From contig NC_018393.1 in the NCBI RefSeq assembly GCF_000208865.1, positions 3,552,714-3,616,713 on the forward strand: a DNA stretch of 64,000 nucleotides, in the 5' to 3' direction. Shown here piece by piece: positions 25,101 to 38,047 of the stretch (its first letter is position 1; each line of letters begins with the position of its first letter). The stretch is from Neospora caninum Liverpool (lineage: Eukaryota > Apicomplexa > Conoidasida > Eucoccidiorida > Sarcocystidae). The notes under the pieces are model-generated. The model was not told the DNA's origin. It ran no database searches and was given only the letters and a program-made list of their open reading frames with translations. Made by a program: the position numbers and the translations under genes.

Positions 25101-26351
25101 TGTGTGTGCAAGTGACCGCCCCAGAGTAAGCATCCGTTCACATAGAAAAACTTCAATAAGTGTGCGTATCCCGCGACTCGTATGCCGCTTTTTGTGGTCC
25201 TGTCGGCGCGCAGTCAGTAAATGTAGTGACAAAAATGCACACATACAGGAGTGCGAGGTCAAGTGGCCAACGCATTTACCAGCCTAAAAAACGTGTGCCC
25301 AAATGCATGCATACACAAATAGAAATCTCCACATAACTGTTTCCGTGTGCGACTGGAAGCACATTTTTGGGGTGCTGCGTGTCTCAAAGCCGACGACGGC
25401 CCGTTTAGGTTGTCGCTCCCCGCCAAACCAACATGAACGTGCGCTATGCCAAGGCAACCCTCTCATCCTCGCTCATGAAACGCCCTATTCTTGGGGCGGC
25501 TTCTCCCGTCGGCTCCATGTCTCGGCACTAATCCACGTGCACTGTGTCAACTAAAGAGGAACAGATTTGAGAACAAGAAAAACCGTACGAATTCCACACG
25601 GAAAGACACTGGAGGTACCAGACCAACGGTAACGGCGATTATAGGTAAAAGGATCATTCTCTTGCTGGAAAACCAGGGTGAACACTTGAAACCGAGGCAA
25701 GGGGCTGCTTGGCGCAGGCCAACCGACCGCCGGAAACCTGACGACGTCGACGACTTGATACCAAAAGGTGCGTTTGCTTCCCACTACGAAGCGCGACTTA
25801 CACCTCACGTGGCGCGTCTCCTTCATGGTCGCCTTCTTGCACATTTTCCCCTTATCTCTACATTCTGTTTTCTCATTGTTCGGCGAGGAGGCTTACATAC
25901 ATTTCTCGTGCCGGCGGACCGAGTCACTTTGGACTTTCTCTTTTTGTTTCCTTGTGCGTGTTCTACAAAAATCGCATTTGTCTGACGGTGTGTCCCCTCT
26001 GTTTTCGCTTCCCATTCGAGCCCCTCCTAGCCGCTGCGACGAGAGTCCCCGTTTCTTGTGGGCTGCGTACCGAGCAGAAGCGTCAACAGAGGAAGAAACA
26101 AACCACGATTGCTACCTGCATGTGCCGTGAGAGGAAGGCGGGAAAAATGGCGCCGTCGAAAGACGCAACCGGAGAAAAGCTTCAGAGAGACTGGCAGAGG
26201 AAGCCTAAGCGTACGAGGGCAGGAGTCAGCAGATCGGCCCCTCCAAAAGACAGAGAAGGCTGAGAAAGGCCGAAACAGTTTCAGATTCAGACCCACTCAA
26301 AGCGGCGGGTGAGACAAGAGAAGGCATTCTCAGTCACCTTCGCCCTCACTC
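22182..26351. other. Intergenic region between kinase 3' end and HDAC 5' end
   Basis: Both flanking genes are on the - strand, so this 4.2 kb holds the kinase 3' UTR and the deacetylase promoter/5' UTR (nearest to 22182). The longest frame, 22823-23746 on +, is 307 codons, rich in Arg/Lys/Gln, without domain or splice support. Base composition becomes more balanced at 23000-26000 than in the coding DNA. I recognise no RNA gene. Confidence 0.6.
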
Positions 26352-29300
26352 TTAATCCGAGCCCGATGAGGTCGCCTGCTCGTCCAATACGAGCCGGGCG
26401 TACTTCGCCGCCTCAGAAGTGTCAGCCTCTTTGATCCACGGGTGTTCCTAGAGACAAAAACATAAAAAATACACAGAACAAATGAGGAGCCGAAAGTCCA
26501 GAAAACAGGAAAGCTATCAATACCCGAAGGCGTGCGTAAACGGGTTCGAAAGCCGAAGAACCTTATCAGTGTATAGTCACAGAACGCCACAGCTTCGCGC
26601 CTGCTGGGAGAGGTGCGGAAGGAAACGAGACACAACCCCTCTATCCTGCGACGCCCTCCCCTTTCCCTCACCAGAAGCGCCGGAAGCGTCATTCGGTCTT
26701 TCACTTCAGGCTGAAGAAGAGAGAGAAGGACAGCTTTCCCGTCCTCAGACACAGTGCCTGCCTTGTCCTTTGGCAGCTTCACGGCTCCCTCGGCCAGCTG
26801 CGAAAAAAGTTGCTCCATGCATGCCGTCGCTTTGAACGGAAGCTCGCCAAAAAGCATAGCCTGAAGGCGAAACGAAAGGGAAACAGAAGCAAGCCATATG
26901 CGCGTATTCCACTATACGTATCGATGTGAAGATTTCTCGAGTTTCGCCCGGTTAAAGATTCCGTCTCGAAGAATGCGGACGCAAAGAACAGAACGGCAGC
27001 GGACACAGCAGCGGAATCGAGGAACGACACTCCCCAGGCAGTCCCAACGCATGCATCGACATATACACCAGTAGAGACACCCTCGTGTATACGGTGTTGA
27101 GCACTCATGTGGTTCTCTCCTTTCCACTTCTTCTATTATCTGTAGAAGCATGTCTTTTTGTATGGCGCTCGACAGAGAAAAAGATGCAAACGCGGTCAAC
27201 TGGGACAAGGTGAAGCGAAAATGTGAATTTCATGGCATACGCGTCGCGCCGCGATACCCGCTAATCCACACGGCGTTTACTTTCCCAGAGAACATGGCAA
27301 TCTGCCATGTGCTGCGCTGTATGTGCATGCAGAAAAGTCTCCTCACATAGAGCGAAATTCCCAGCGCCCACACATCCGCTGCTCGGCCGCCGTGGCCCTC
27401 GTAAGGTTCGCCAGGCGAAGCCGAGACGCGCATCGACTCGGGCGCCATGAACATGTAAGTGCCCTGAGAACACAACAAAAAAGGGGAAAAAAAGCGACAA
27501 AAGCAAAAGACAGAACTCCGGAAATGCGACGCCTTTCAGAGTGACAAATGTGCTTCACACATTGGGGCACATGATATCGCCACAGAAGTGGGACCAAGAA
27601 GACCGCACGTTTACGTATACATATACATTATATACATGTATATATATACATGTATATATATACATGTATATATATATACATGTATATACATGTATATACC
27701 CGTGTATGTAGGTGCAGACCTGCCTTCTTGGTGTGGTCCGCAAACGCCGGCCTGCCCATGTCCTCTGTAGGCTCATACCCACGCAGATGTGTAATTCAGC
27801 ATACATTGGTATGTTTAGTAAAAAGCGTGAAGAGAGGAAATGCATGCACACTGTTCAGTCTCTATATGTATGTTTTGGGTCCCTTATTTGAGGCGAGTCG
27901 GCATGGCGTGTCTCTTTCTTCGCGGTGCGTCCATGTCACACCACAGGCAGATGCCTATGCGTCTGCATGTGTGTGGGTACATGCATGCAGAGCTAGGCCT
28001 CGCGATGACCTAGACCCAAAGATGAACATACTTTTTAGAAGAAAATGTGCTTTTGTAAGAGACAGAGGGAGCAACAGAGAGAGAGAGCGCGCGGTGCGGG
28101 GGCGAGAGAAATACCTTGGTGTGGCGAACCCGGCCTTGAGCGTCCATGAAGTCGGCCGAGCCCATGTCTCCAATTTGAACTCTCCCATCTTCGCCCATGA
28201 GCATGTTGTCCGGCTTCACGTCCCGATGGGCGATATTGAGTTCCTCGTGCACTGCGAGGTCACAGACCGGGCGCGGACACATGCATACATGTTCTTGGAT
28301 GTGCAGGCGAGCAAGCTCCAAATGTATACACGCTGTGGATGAAGAATCCCTTAGTTGCGTCAAATGCAAAGAACGAAAAGAGGCACGAATCTGCAGCGAA
28401 GAAGGTCCGTGAAAGAGGGAGAGACAAAATCGACCGGGGGGGGGGGGCTCGCGTGTAAGGTTCACGTGCATGAGAAGAGCCGCTGTGGAGGCAGCGCGTG
28501 AAACAGGCAAAAACAAAAAGGCGCCTGGAAAGAACAAGGAGCATGCGCCACTGCGCCACAGACAACACCGCGAACGAGGGAAAGGCAAAGCGAAGGCCGC
28601 GAGAAAAGAGGAGAGAGAGGCGAAAACGAGGACGACGCGAGAGGACAACAGAGCCACCAGGGAAGAAGAAAGAAAGCGCAGAACGGCCACGTACAGTAGA
28701 GAAGGCCTTTGGCGACGTCCCGGACGATACACCTGCAGACTGCCTCGGGAATGGTGCCGGCGTTCTTGAGAGGGGGGACAAACCGTTCTTGTTCACTTCC
28801 TCCATTGCCTTTCAGCGACATCACGGCGCCGCACGCCTGCAGATTCGTGACTGCGGTTCAAAAACGGCGAAGACCCAGAAACGACAGGTGAATAAAGTCG
28901 AAAATGGAGAGAAACGAACAGGTCGGACACAGTTTATGCAAGCGTTTCCGTCTCACCGCAGAGCATAAATATAGCATACATGTGCATATATAGGCATATA
29001 TATACATGCGTATATATATATATATATATATACGCACGTGTACATGGATAGAGAGGGTTGTTTGTCTTTGGCATATGCCTGTGAAGGGAACTATGTCCGC
29101 CGATGTAGATAGGTCGCGACATATGCATGCACATGCCCGTGTATCTCTGCGCACATACGGAGCCCCACGTGCGTTCGCATGCAAACCCGTAGCTTACTGA
29201 TGCATAGTTTGCCGTCTTCTCCATCTTCTTGAGTGCCAGACTCGAGTACTTCCCGCACGCGTAAGCAGTAGGGATTGTTGAGGAGCGAGAGAACTTTGAT

Positions 29301-29953
29301 TTCCTCCCAGACTTCCTGCAACTTTGTGTAGATCTGGGGTCGGCGGGTCTCGGGGTCTGTGCGAAACTCCTTCTTCCGAGACAAGACGGCCTTGCGGTAT
29401 CGTTTTCCTGCAAAACGGCCCTGGATGGTGCCGGTCGACGGGTCAACCAGATCGTATTCTTTTGTGGTAGAAAAACGTCCTGAAAGAGACGAAAAACAAA
29501 AAAACGACAGCGCTTCCTGTACCAAGTCGCACAGAGCGATCGGAAGGACCACCCGCATGCAGCCCTATGCACGTGATTATTCGAGTCGAGGCAATAACAA
29601 GGCATGTTCTTGGAAAAATAAAGCTATATACCTATGGTTTCCATATATATATATATATATATATAAACATCGATGTATACACACATACCTATAAATATGG
29701 GCATCTACATATAGGACTGGAGGATGCTCAGGAATGAGGCAGAGCGAATGTACACGTCCTCAAGAAGGGATGGGGAAAAGATACCTTCGAGACGGCAGCG
29801 GAGGGTCGGGTATGTGAAGTTAGAGGAGCGCCAACAAACGGAAATAGAACGAGAGAGAAGCTGACATGATAGAAGGGAACACGAGAAGACTTAGAGAAGG
29901 AAAGACATACAGGATGCACATATCTCTCTGACACTTTACTCATTATTCCCAAT

Positions 29954-29984
<31 letters not shown>

Positions 29985-30238
29985 CGCTATATACGCAGGG
30001 ATGGGCATTTATCTGTAAAGGTAAGGACGCAGCGGAGGCAGGAGGTACCAAGCCCATTTGTAGAATACGAGAGGAGGGGATAGAGAAAAAGTTAGAGCGC
30101 ACCTGAGCCGAGACGGCGTCCAACAACATAGTCGTTAATGTGCTTGATTCCCTTGTCGTCTCGATATTTCCTCTCGACAGGAGTCGTCTTGACTGCCGAG
30201 TCGCCTGTCGGTCTTCGTGTGGTGCTCGAAGAATCCAT
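26352..30238 (-). CDS. CaMKK / SNF1-activating-kinase-like protein kinase
   Basis: Seven exons (30238-30103, 29479-29198, 28850-28695, 28251-28115, 27463-27347, 26860-26672, 26447-26352) encode 370 residues; all phases close. The kinase domain starts right after GIKHINDYVVGRRLGSG, which resembles the G-K-x-IN-Y lead-in and Gly loop of plant GRIK and animal CaMKK kinases that phosphorylate SnRK1/AMPK. Other landmarks are FAGKRYRKAVL (ATP-binding Lys), VWEEIKVLSLL (helix-C Glu), an acidic EDGEDGK segment, HRDVKPDN (catalytic loop), GDMG in place of DFG, MAPES (APE), DVWALGISLY and EHPWIKEAD at the end. Nothing obvious lies outside the domain: no calmodulin-binding tail, EF hand or transmembrane segment, so cytosolic or nuclear location is likely. 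The start codon has a good context (agGATGG, with A at -3). Family placement is by motif similarity; the substrate is inferred. Confidence 0.85.
27603..27703. repeat. TATACATG-type AT repeat in kinase intron
   Basis: Imperfect alternation of TATATA and TACATGTA units in the intron between kinase exons 4 and 5. Confidence 0.85.
28436..28447. repeat. G12 homopolymer in kinase intron
   Basis: A run of twelve G residues on the + strand in the intron between exons 3 and 4 of the kinase gene. Confidence 0.9.
28976..29034. repeat. (TA)n microsatellite in kinase intron
   Basis: Imperfect ATATA/CATGTG units leading to a perfect TA run at about 29011-29032, in the intron between exons 2 and 3 of the CaMKK-like kinase gene. 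Confidence 0.9.
29643..29665. repeat. (TA)n microsatellite in kinase intron
   Basis: Perfect TA run in the first intron of the CaMKK-like kinase gene; a second run lies at 29957-29984 in the same intron. Confidence 0.9.
29957..29984. repeat. (TA)n microsatellite in kinase intron
   Basis: Perfect TA run of about 14 units in the first kinase intron. Confidence 0.9.
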
Positions 30239-33079
30239 CCTGGGGGAATGTGGCTGATTTCTTCCTCTCGGGACTCGGCTCTCCTTCCCCCTTTCTTCGG
30301 TCTCCTTCCTCGTTTTCCTTTGTTCTTTTATTTACGGCGCCTCGCTCGCTGATCGCTCAGAAGCGCAGCTCTGCCATGACACTCCGCCCCCGTGTGCTTG
30401 CTGTGTGTCTTGGAGGGAGGGGCAAAAGAGCTACACACCGACCCCAGTCAACGGTGCGAGAATGGAAAACCAAGACGGAAGAGGCAGGTGGGGAAAGACT
30501 TGCGGAACAATGAGAAGATGTGGCGCGAGCTAGAAGTTACCGCTGCATCATGCAGCGCATGCAGGCGAGACGGTGCGCGTGTTCCGCACATCCCCCCTGA
30601 AGGCCCCGGATAACCCGCCGTTGGAGACAGCCAGGCGACCGGCAAGACAACGGAAACGTTTAATCGAGAAAGTGCAACAAAGAGAAAGCCGAATTTTCAG
30701 AGAAGAGGAAGAGATCCACCGAAGAAACGAAGACGGAAAACGCCTGGGCCCAGGCGTTTTACTCCGGAAAATCCCTCTTCTTTCCTCTCACGGGCGATCC
30801 CTGTGGAGGCTCTATGCGCAGGACACGGGGTTACTGAATATCTCCTGGTTCGTGCCTCGCATCGCTCGACTGCAGCTGGTTTCGAAAAGAAACTGCAAAA
30901 TCTAAAAAAGGAAATAACGGGAGTTTTGCTGGGAAAGTCTCCCCTGACGGGGATCCCCGTTGGATCGCTCGCAGACTCGAAAGCAAAGAGATATCGCCCG
31001 TTCTCCAGCTGCAAACGCGATGTTTTAATCCTCTCTTGGCTTCAGACAAGTCACAATTTGCGGGAACCCAGCACTCTCGTTTCTTACGGGTGAGTGTGAA
31101 GCAGCTCCGGAGCTAAAGAGCTCCCCGCCGTGGAGGAACATGTTCGCTTGAGAAAAACAGAGCGTCTATGTTCCAGTCGAGGGCGACAAAGTTTCCTGTG
31201 TCCATTTGAGGGAGGAAGTCGAGAAGGGGAAGAGGAATCGCGGGAACCAAAAAGCAATGGAGAGTCGCATCAGAGAGAAAATAGGGAGGAAAGGGCGGCC
31301 AACGCAAGGTCGTTCCAGGGACAAACGGGCTTCGGGAACCGGCAGACGGAGATATGCCGAGACGAAAGAGGGGAAAAAGCTGTGTCCCACGCTGCAATTG
31401 GAAAAAAGAAACAGACTGGAGGCAAGAATGAAAGGTGACGCATCCCGACAACGGAGAAAAGAACTCTGCAATGGCGTCGCTCGGTCGTGTCGGGCACGAG
31501 TAGAACAACAGCTTCTCTTTAAGCCGTGGGGAAGAACTCCTGTGGACGAATCGAGAAAAAAACGCAACAGAGGAAGAGCCAGCAGAGAGAGCAGGAAAAA
31601 ATCGTGGGATACAGTAAAATAAGGAACAACGAGACTGGCAAAGGGGTCTGACGTGTCGGCAAGCGGTAGTTGGTGTCTCCTAAAGAGACCGAGTTGAACG
31701 AAGGATTAGCGCGATTCTCTATCACGCAGCATTCAGTCCTGAACCTCCTTTCCGTAGAGAGATTTCTGGAGCTCCCCGTCCATCGATGTTGTGCATTTTA
31801 GATTCGATGACGAGCTCGCAGGCATGCAAGCTGCAGGTGGAAGGCGCGCGCCGTTTAGGAAACAGGGTTTCCCGTGGAAACCCAACAGCTGTCAACCCTC
31901 AACCCCCCAAACAGTAGAGTACGAGACCTTCCGGCAGTCTGTAGCCAGAAGGCTGAGATTCTGTTTGGTGTTTTTTCTCTTCTTGTCTGCTGGCTGTTTT
32001 CGTCTGTCCAGTGTTGGGTCCAGACCTCTGACCAGTCTTCTGCCCTCTTCCAAGGGGCTGCATTGTTCGTCGTTTGCGTGCACTGTACTGGCGGATGGAG
32101 ATCTGCCATTCATTGAAACGAGGTGCGTCCATGCGGCACACGGGCGTGCGCATCATGCGTTCCCCCCTTTACTCTGTGGCTGTTTGTTCGTTCTTCCTTG
32201 CTGCTGACAAGGCGCCCAGTGTTCTTCCCTCCGACTCACGCTAATTTCAGATGAGAAAGGAAAGCTGACGCCCGAGGCTCCCCACGCTGACTGCGCCAGC
32301 TTATTTAACGTGCTGGGACGACAATCAGAAGGCAAGACGAGAAAGAGGCTCGTGGGGATGATTGAGAAGCCTTGTTGTCTGCCTCTTGACGCAAGAGCAA
32401 CAGCTCCTTCTCGGGACATGGGCCGAGAATGATGTGTCCGCAAGAGCGAGAACCCAACGAGATGACGCGGATTTGTACTGGCCGGGATAAGGTTGATAAT
32501 GTCAGCACCTGAGTGCCCTCAGTCTATATTTGCTACTCTGCGAATCCCGCTAACACCCTAAACGTGCACGGTGAACGGCTGCTCTTGTACACACTACATC
32601 CCAAGCCCTCTCAGTGTGGCGCGACAGTTGCCATGTCACTTTCTACAGATTTAGAGCTGGTGTCGAGCTTAGCGGGTGGCTCTCTCTTAATTGCAGTCTC
32701 CTTTGACGTGCTTCAGATGTTTCCCGTATCTCTATAGTATATTTCTTCGAGGTGTAGCGCTCGTGTTGCCAGTTTGTGGAAAGCGACAGGCATGCCGGCT
32801 TAAATCCACTATCGCATTATTTCGGTAAAACGAAAGACACATAACAGGTCTTCGGCACTCTCCCATACTCCAATTTTTCATTCAGGGAGGAGCGTCGAAA
32901 AGATATGTGCCCATGCGGGTTGTCCTTGTCAACAAGAGACGCGGCACCACCCTTCCAAGTGTGGGGGACCGCTGAGACAATAATACTACAACAGTACCGG
33001 TGTGAATTGTCCGTACAAATCACGGATGTGCTCCTGAAAGCGTGACCGTCATCATGGTGAGTGAAGACCAGTCTTCCGC

Positions 33080-33095
33080 GGGGGGGGGGGGGGGG
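33080..33095. repeat. G16 homopolymer
   Basis: Sixteen consecutive G residues on the + strand in the divergent intergenic region. Confidence 0.95.
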
Positions 33096-34797
33096 TCAAC
33101 TTTCTTCGGTGACAAGAGATCACCGTCACAGCAGCGATGCGGAGACGGTGGAGGAAAAGAGTAAGGCACTTCTTTGGCTTTGCTCGGTGCATCCAAAGCA
33201 AGTCTCGGAGCCACACGCTTTCTACTATCAGAGGCATGTTCTGGCTTCCATTGATGCACACACCTACCAAAGAGAGAATTGAAACACTTTTTGAGTTCTA
33301 GAAATGATGGTAGGCTGCGTCGTTCGTCCACCTGAAAACATTTATCTTTGTTCCAGGAAGTACGGAAAGCGCACGCCGGGAATGACTAGCTTCAGACACT
33401 GACAGTTCGTACTCCTCCGTGCAAAGCAACCCACAGGGCCGCGATCTCTCTTTAATGTCTGGCTTTTCCCTTTCGCCACATGAGAGGCCTTCTAGAAAAG
33501 AAGCGTTCAACAGCCCAGTTGCAGTTGCTTTCCGCTCTTCTTAAGTTTCGGGGGTTCGGCCCCTCTGGAGAAAGCCGTGTAGAGACTCAGAGTGTAACGC
33601 AAGGAAGTGCACGTGCGTATGCCACGAGTTGAAACGGCGACAATGGCGAATGCACAACAGCTGCGGCGGCATATTTCATGTGTCAGGTTAGGATATCCGC
33701 TCGCAAGACTTATGCTGAACCTTGCGTCCAGCGGGCGGGCGATGCCTCACTGTTTCCAGTCCCCAAGAAAGAACCAACTTGCACGTGGACCACACTGCAT
33801 CCTCTTATTGCCTGTTACAGGGTCTCAGTGGGCGTGCACTTCTCAAACTGCTTGGGCAAACACCGTATTGGCTGTAGCACACACCGCTCTCAAGCTGTAT
33901 CTGTTTGCTGCCCGTGACCCCGCTAAGAACATGACACAGTCTCCCACGTAGGCAAGGCTGACACATCTGTTCCTTCGCCTCTCACTCGTCACAACAACCC
34001 ACGACGATTTTGCTTTCATCCTTATTTCCGCTCCGGCGACGTCACCGTCCGTAGGAGAGGGAGACGCGGCCCTTCGCACAGCCAGTCTTTCGAGGTGTCG
34101 TTGTTAGAAATAATTACCATTTACCTCACGTTGACCCAAGAAGGCGTCTCCGTGGGTACTGATAGCGTCGCGTTCAGGATGCCTGGTGGCGTAGCGCAGC
34201 ATCCACAAACGCGACCGTCAAAGTATCGCAGGCTTCACCCGATATCGGCCATACACCCGGACGCCTCCCTTGTGTGGACAACTGAGTTTGTTCGCGTGAC
34301 GCGGGTACCCTGAGCCTCTTAACGAGGAGGCCAGGTGGCCTTTTCCTCTGAACACACTGAGATCTTTCCTGGTTCCCCGTCCCACGGAAGGCGCAGCTGA
34401 ACGTCGCCAGATGTTTGGTGCCGTTACGCACCTTTTTGAGGGTCTCTGCCGTTCAGCATGAGGGATAACGAAGAAGTGTTGAAGGGGGAGGGAATCCTTT
34501 CCCCAAAGACCCTCTTGGCATCCGCGGAATCGGGCTAAGCACCGCGGACGACTTCCAAACACACAGAGAGCGGCGAGACTGGGTTATGTCTGCTCTGGGG
34601 TAGTCCTTTTCATCGACGGTTCGACATCTAGCTTTCTCGCACACACTCAGTGAGGGGCGTTACAGTGTGCGTCTGGACTATTTCCTCGGCTTCCTTTCCT
34701 GCCGACCTCCCCCCTTACGCTCTTTTGGAGAGTAGGGCCCCGAAGTCCCTGTGTTGGGAAAACGTAATGGAGTGTGTACGCTGCGTCCCTCGCTGGT

Positions 34798-34895
34798 CCC
34801 CCCCCCCCCCCGAAATCTCCGTCAAACACCAGGTTCTGTTCCAGCGGTGTCTAGTGTGAGTCTCGCCCGCTGCCCACACACACACACACACACAC
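34798..34895. repeat. C14 homopolymer and (CA)n microsatellite
   Basis: A run of fourteen C residues (34798-34811), then a CA dinucleotide run (34874-34895), in the same intergenic stretch. Confidence 0.9.
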
Positions 34896-37800
34896 CGTTT
34901 TTGCTCTTCTTGCTCTCTCGTGTGCCGATTAGACGCGGCAGGTCACCACAGAATCCGCGTGTACTTTTCCGTAGGCACGGGTGTGAACCGCTCGCGAGCT
35001 TTCTTTTTTACAACCGTGTCTCTCGACCCGTGTTCTGTGCTGGGACGCACTCCGTCCCTCGCGCGTCCGTATAATCTGTCTTCCCTGACTGGAGAAACAA
35101 AATGCCGTGTCGCGGGCCTCAGGCACACTCCAGCTCTTCGCCTTACATCAGCGCGGACACGTAGTCGCCAGCAGAGAGCGTCGCCCCGGTATATCGACCG
35201 TAAGCCACCGGCGGGCGGTCCCCGCACAACACGGCCATGTGAGGGTCAAGGATTTTCTGCTACGAAAAGAAGGTGGAAATCTGTGGCGCGCACGTCTTAC
35301 CAAATCCAGGCGACGAGAGAGGCTCGGCGAGGGTTTTGGTAAAAAGGAAGAAGGGCGTTTTCTCACAGACTGGGCGCGTATACACACGGGGTTCGCCCGA
35401 CCTGCACTACACCAGCGCTGTGCAACGGAGTGAGATTGCTCGGGTGGAGAGCGCAACGCACAACATCAAAAACGAATAGAAAGCGCGTGGTCGATTTTTT
35501 TGGACGGGTGTGCATGTTCCCGCGCTCTATATTGGAGAAGATTGCCAACGTATGCGTTTTTGTTGGCCGATGCGAAGGTGGCTTTACCCGGTGTCTTTAG
35601 CCTGATTTCCTTCGCCATGCGGACCATTTTCCCTGCTTTCCGCTCCTGGTGAGGTGACCCAAAAGCGCGGCGTATGGGACGAGTCTGTGGACCGAGAGTG
35701 GGATGTGCTGAATGGAAGTGTTGCGAGGACGGGCGCCGACGACGCGGGATGATGGAACAACCTGTACCTGTGGCTGAGTGCGAGCGCGTCGGAAAACGGC
35801 AAAAAATCCGCAAGTGGTGAAATTGAGAGTGTTCTGCCGTCGACCGTATACTACGTATTTCGCCCCCGTGCCGTTTTTCGTGTTTCTGCGATTCAGGCCT
35901 ACCGCTGAATCCGCTTTGGACTGCGTATGCCTGTTGCCGGATCGTCCACGGCTTTTTTGTACAGACATAGTTTCCTCGTTTTCTCGGTCGCGTTTCAGGA
36001 AAGAAATCGGAGGGGCCGAGAAAGAAAACCTCGCAGACAGAAGGGAGAAAAAAACTGCCGAGGCCGCAGCTGGAAAACTGGCGGGCCGAATTCCCTCGCG
36101 TCCGTTCCCCCGTCTTCTCTGACAGGAACGACTTTTTCAGTGTCTTGTTTTTCCTCGTGTCGCTTTCACGACCGACCTCAACAAAAATTCCCCTCCCAAG
36201 TTACACTGAATACGCTCGTGAGTTTTCCGGCTCCTGTTTTTCTGCCTCGGGCACGTTGCGCAACAGAAAAAGGAAGGCGCGGAATGTGCGGGCCCTGAAA
36301 CTTCGAGGTTCCGGAACTGTGGCGATTTTACTCTAGATGAATAAAAGTAAATACTCCTCCGTGAGGTCTTTTCAATCGGAACTTAAAGCCATCGGCGGAC
36401 TTTGTAGTCCCCCTCGTCTTCTTTTCCTTCGTACTTGTTCCCTTCTGCTCGCTCCGCGTCTACTCTCTGCCTAGTTTTTGCCGAAATTCCCCGTTGGCGT
36501 CTCTCAAGCTGCAAGAACCCCATAACGGTCCTCATTTTCTCTCTGCTCAGCCTCCGTCTTTTCGTTCCTCACACTCTGATGGAGTTTGTTTTCTTCCCGT
36601 CTTCGTCCCAATCCTTTTTGTTCGTCTAAACGCGTTTGCCGTTGTTTGTGGCGCTGCTCTCGTGCATCGTACACGAGTACACAAATTACATATTCGCGCA
36701 AACGGACGTGTGCATCTGTCAGGGAGAGGAAAAGGGGAAATGGGTCGGAAAGGAGATGCATTCTCGAGCTGAAACCTTCGCCTTCCGCCCAAAAGAACGT
36801 GTCAACGAACGGTGCTGGGGCGAAGCGAACGAGAGGGCAAGTAGCACTCAGGAAAGCACCGATCTGGAGGAGCAGCTCACTCCTCTGCCGTGGTGGCAGA
36901 TCCACTTCCACCTGAAGGCAATTTCCGTGTCCCGTCCTCCCTTTTCAGACGGCAGCCTCCTCTTGTTTTTGTAGCGTTTTAACGTAGGCTGTGCCACTGT
37001 TCCGAATTTTGTCGTCGGCCTTTCTTCGCGCACACACACAACGGCCAGTGTGCCAGGTATACGTACAGCTCACTGAACACTCCGTTTCCTCGTCTGCCGA
37101 CTTCGGTTAGCGAGAAGTTCTCTTCCGCCTTCGCGGGTGTTCACGCGAAAACATCTCCCCCAGGCCGCCCGAGGGATGTGCGAGAGCCCCTGAGAAAAGC
37201 GTCCAGGGACCAGATGCGGGAGACCGCGGCACCGATGGCCCCTCGTTTCTGCGCCTCTCTTGTTTCGAGTCCTCGAGGGATCGATTTTTCGCGCTGGCGT
37301 TGTTTGTTGTGCATGTCCCGTTGTTTTTTCAGCTTTTGTTCTTTTCATTCGTCTCTTTGTTTGGCTGTCAATCCTCAGTGGCGCTGGAGCACCTCGCACC
37401 CTTTGCGTCTTCTGTGAGGCCTGTGGGCCCACAGAGAGAGGCGGACAGGAACCGGAGAGTTGTTTGCGTCTTTCTTGTCGCGGACGCCTCACCCGCGACG
37501 GAGTCTTTCCTGTATTTCCTTGTCTCCTCTCTGCGGGGTTGTTTTCTCGACTCCACCACGACATTGTCTCTCACAGTCTTTAAACGAAAGCCTTCCTCGG
37601 GCCGTCCTCCCGCCACCTTAGAGTTTTGTGTTCGTTTCGCGGACAGACATGCAGTTTGCCTGTGCGCCAGACGTGTCCTTGCATTTGCAGATTCCTCGCT
37701 TGGCGAGGTTCGCGATCAGTTAATCTTGCGGTCTCTGTAGCTTGTGCGTGGACGTTCCTATCTTTCCGCGCACACCCACGCACAGCCTTGTCGCATCAAA

Positions 37801-38047
37801 GGCTCGCTCATCGCGCGTCGTTTCCTTGCCTCACTTTTCCTTCCTCGTCCCCCGTCTGCGACAAAAAGGAGCTTGTCTCTTCTTTTTTCCTCGCTGCATC
37901 CACACTTTTGTGCGTCTTGGCCCCTGCGGCGTCCCTCGCCTCTTTCAACTTCGCCCTAGCCCAGAAGGGACACGCACCTCAACCGGCGCGTCTACTAGTC
38001 TGCGCAGCCCTCCTCGTGTTCACCGCCTCCCGCTTCGCGTCCTCCCG

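Larger units (their letters stand above)
30239..38047. other. Divergent intergenic region, no supported gene
   Basis: This 7.8-kb gap separates the start codons of two divergent genes, so both promoters must be here. It contains a G16 run (33080-33095), a C14 run (34798-34811) and a (CA)n run (34874-34895). Open frames are short (at most about 140 codons) and overlap on both strands, and none shows a family motif or a phase-consistent exon chain. The last 300 bases before 38048 are open in the frame of the downstream gene but lack an ATG; they are probably 5' UTR or part of an upstream-spliced first exon. Confidence 0.6.

Noticed and set aside
26540..26560. GGGTTCGAAAGCC resembling a tRNA T-arm
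   Set aside because: No acceptor stem, D-arm or anticodon arm pairs around it; it lies in a kinase intron.
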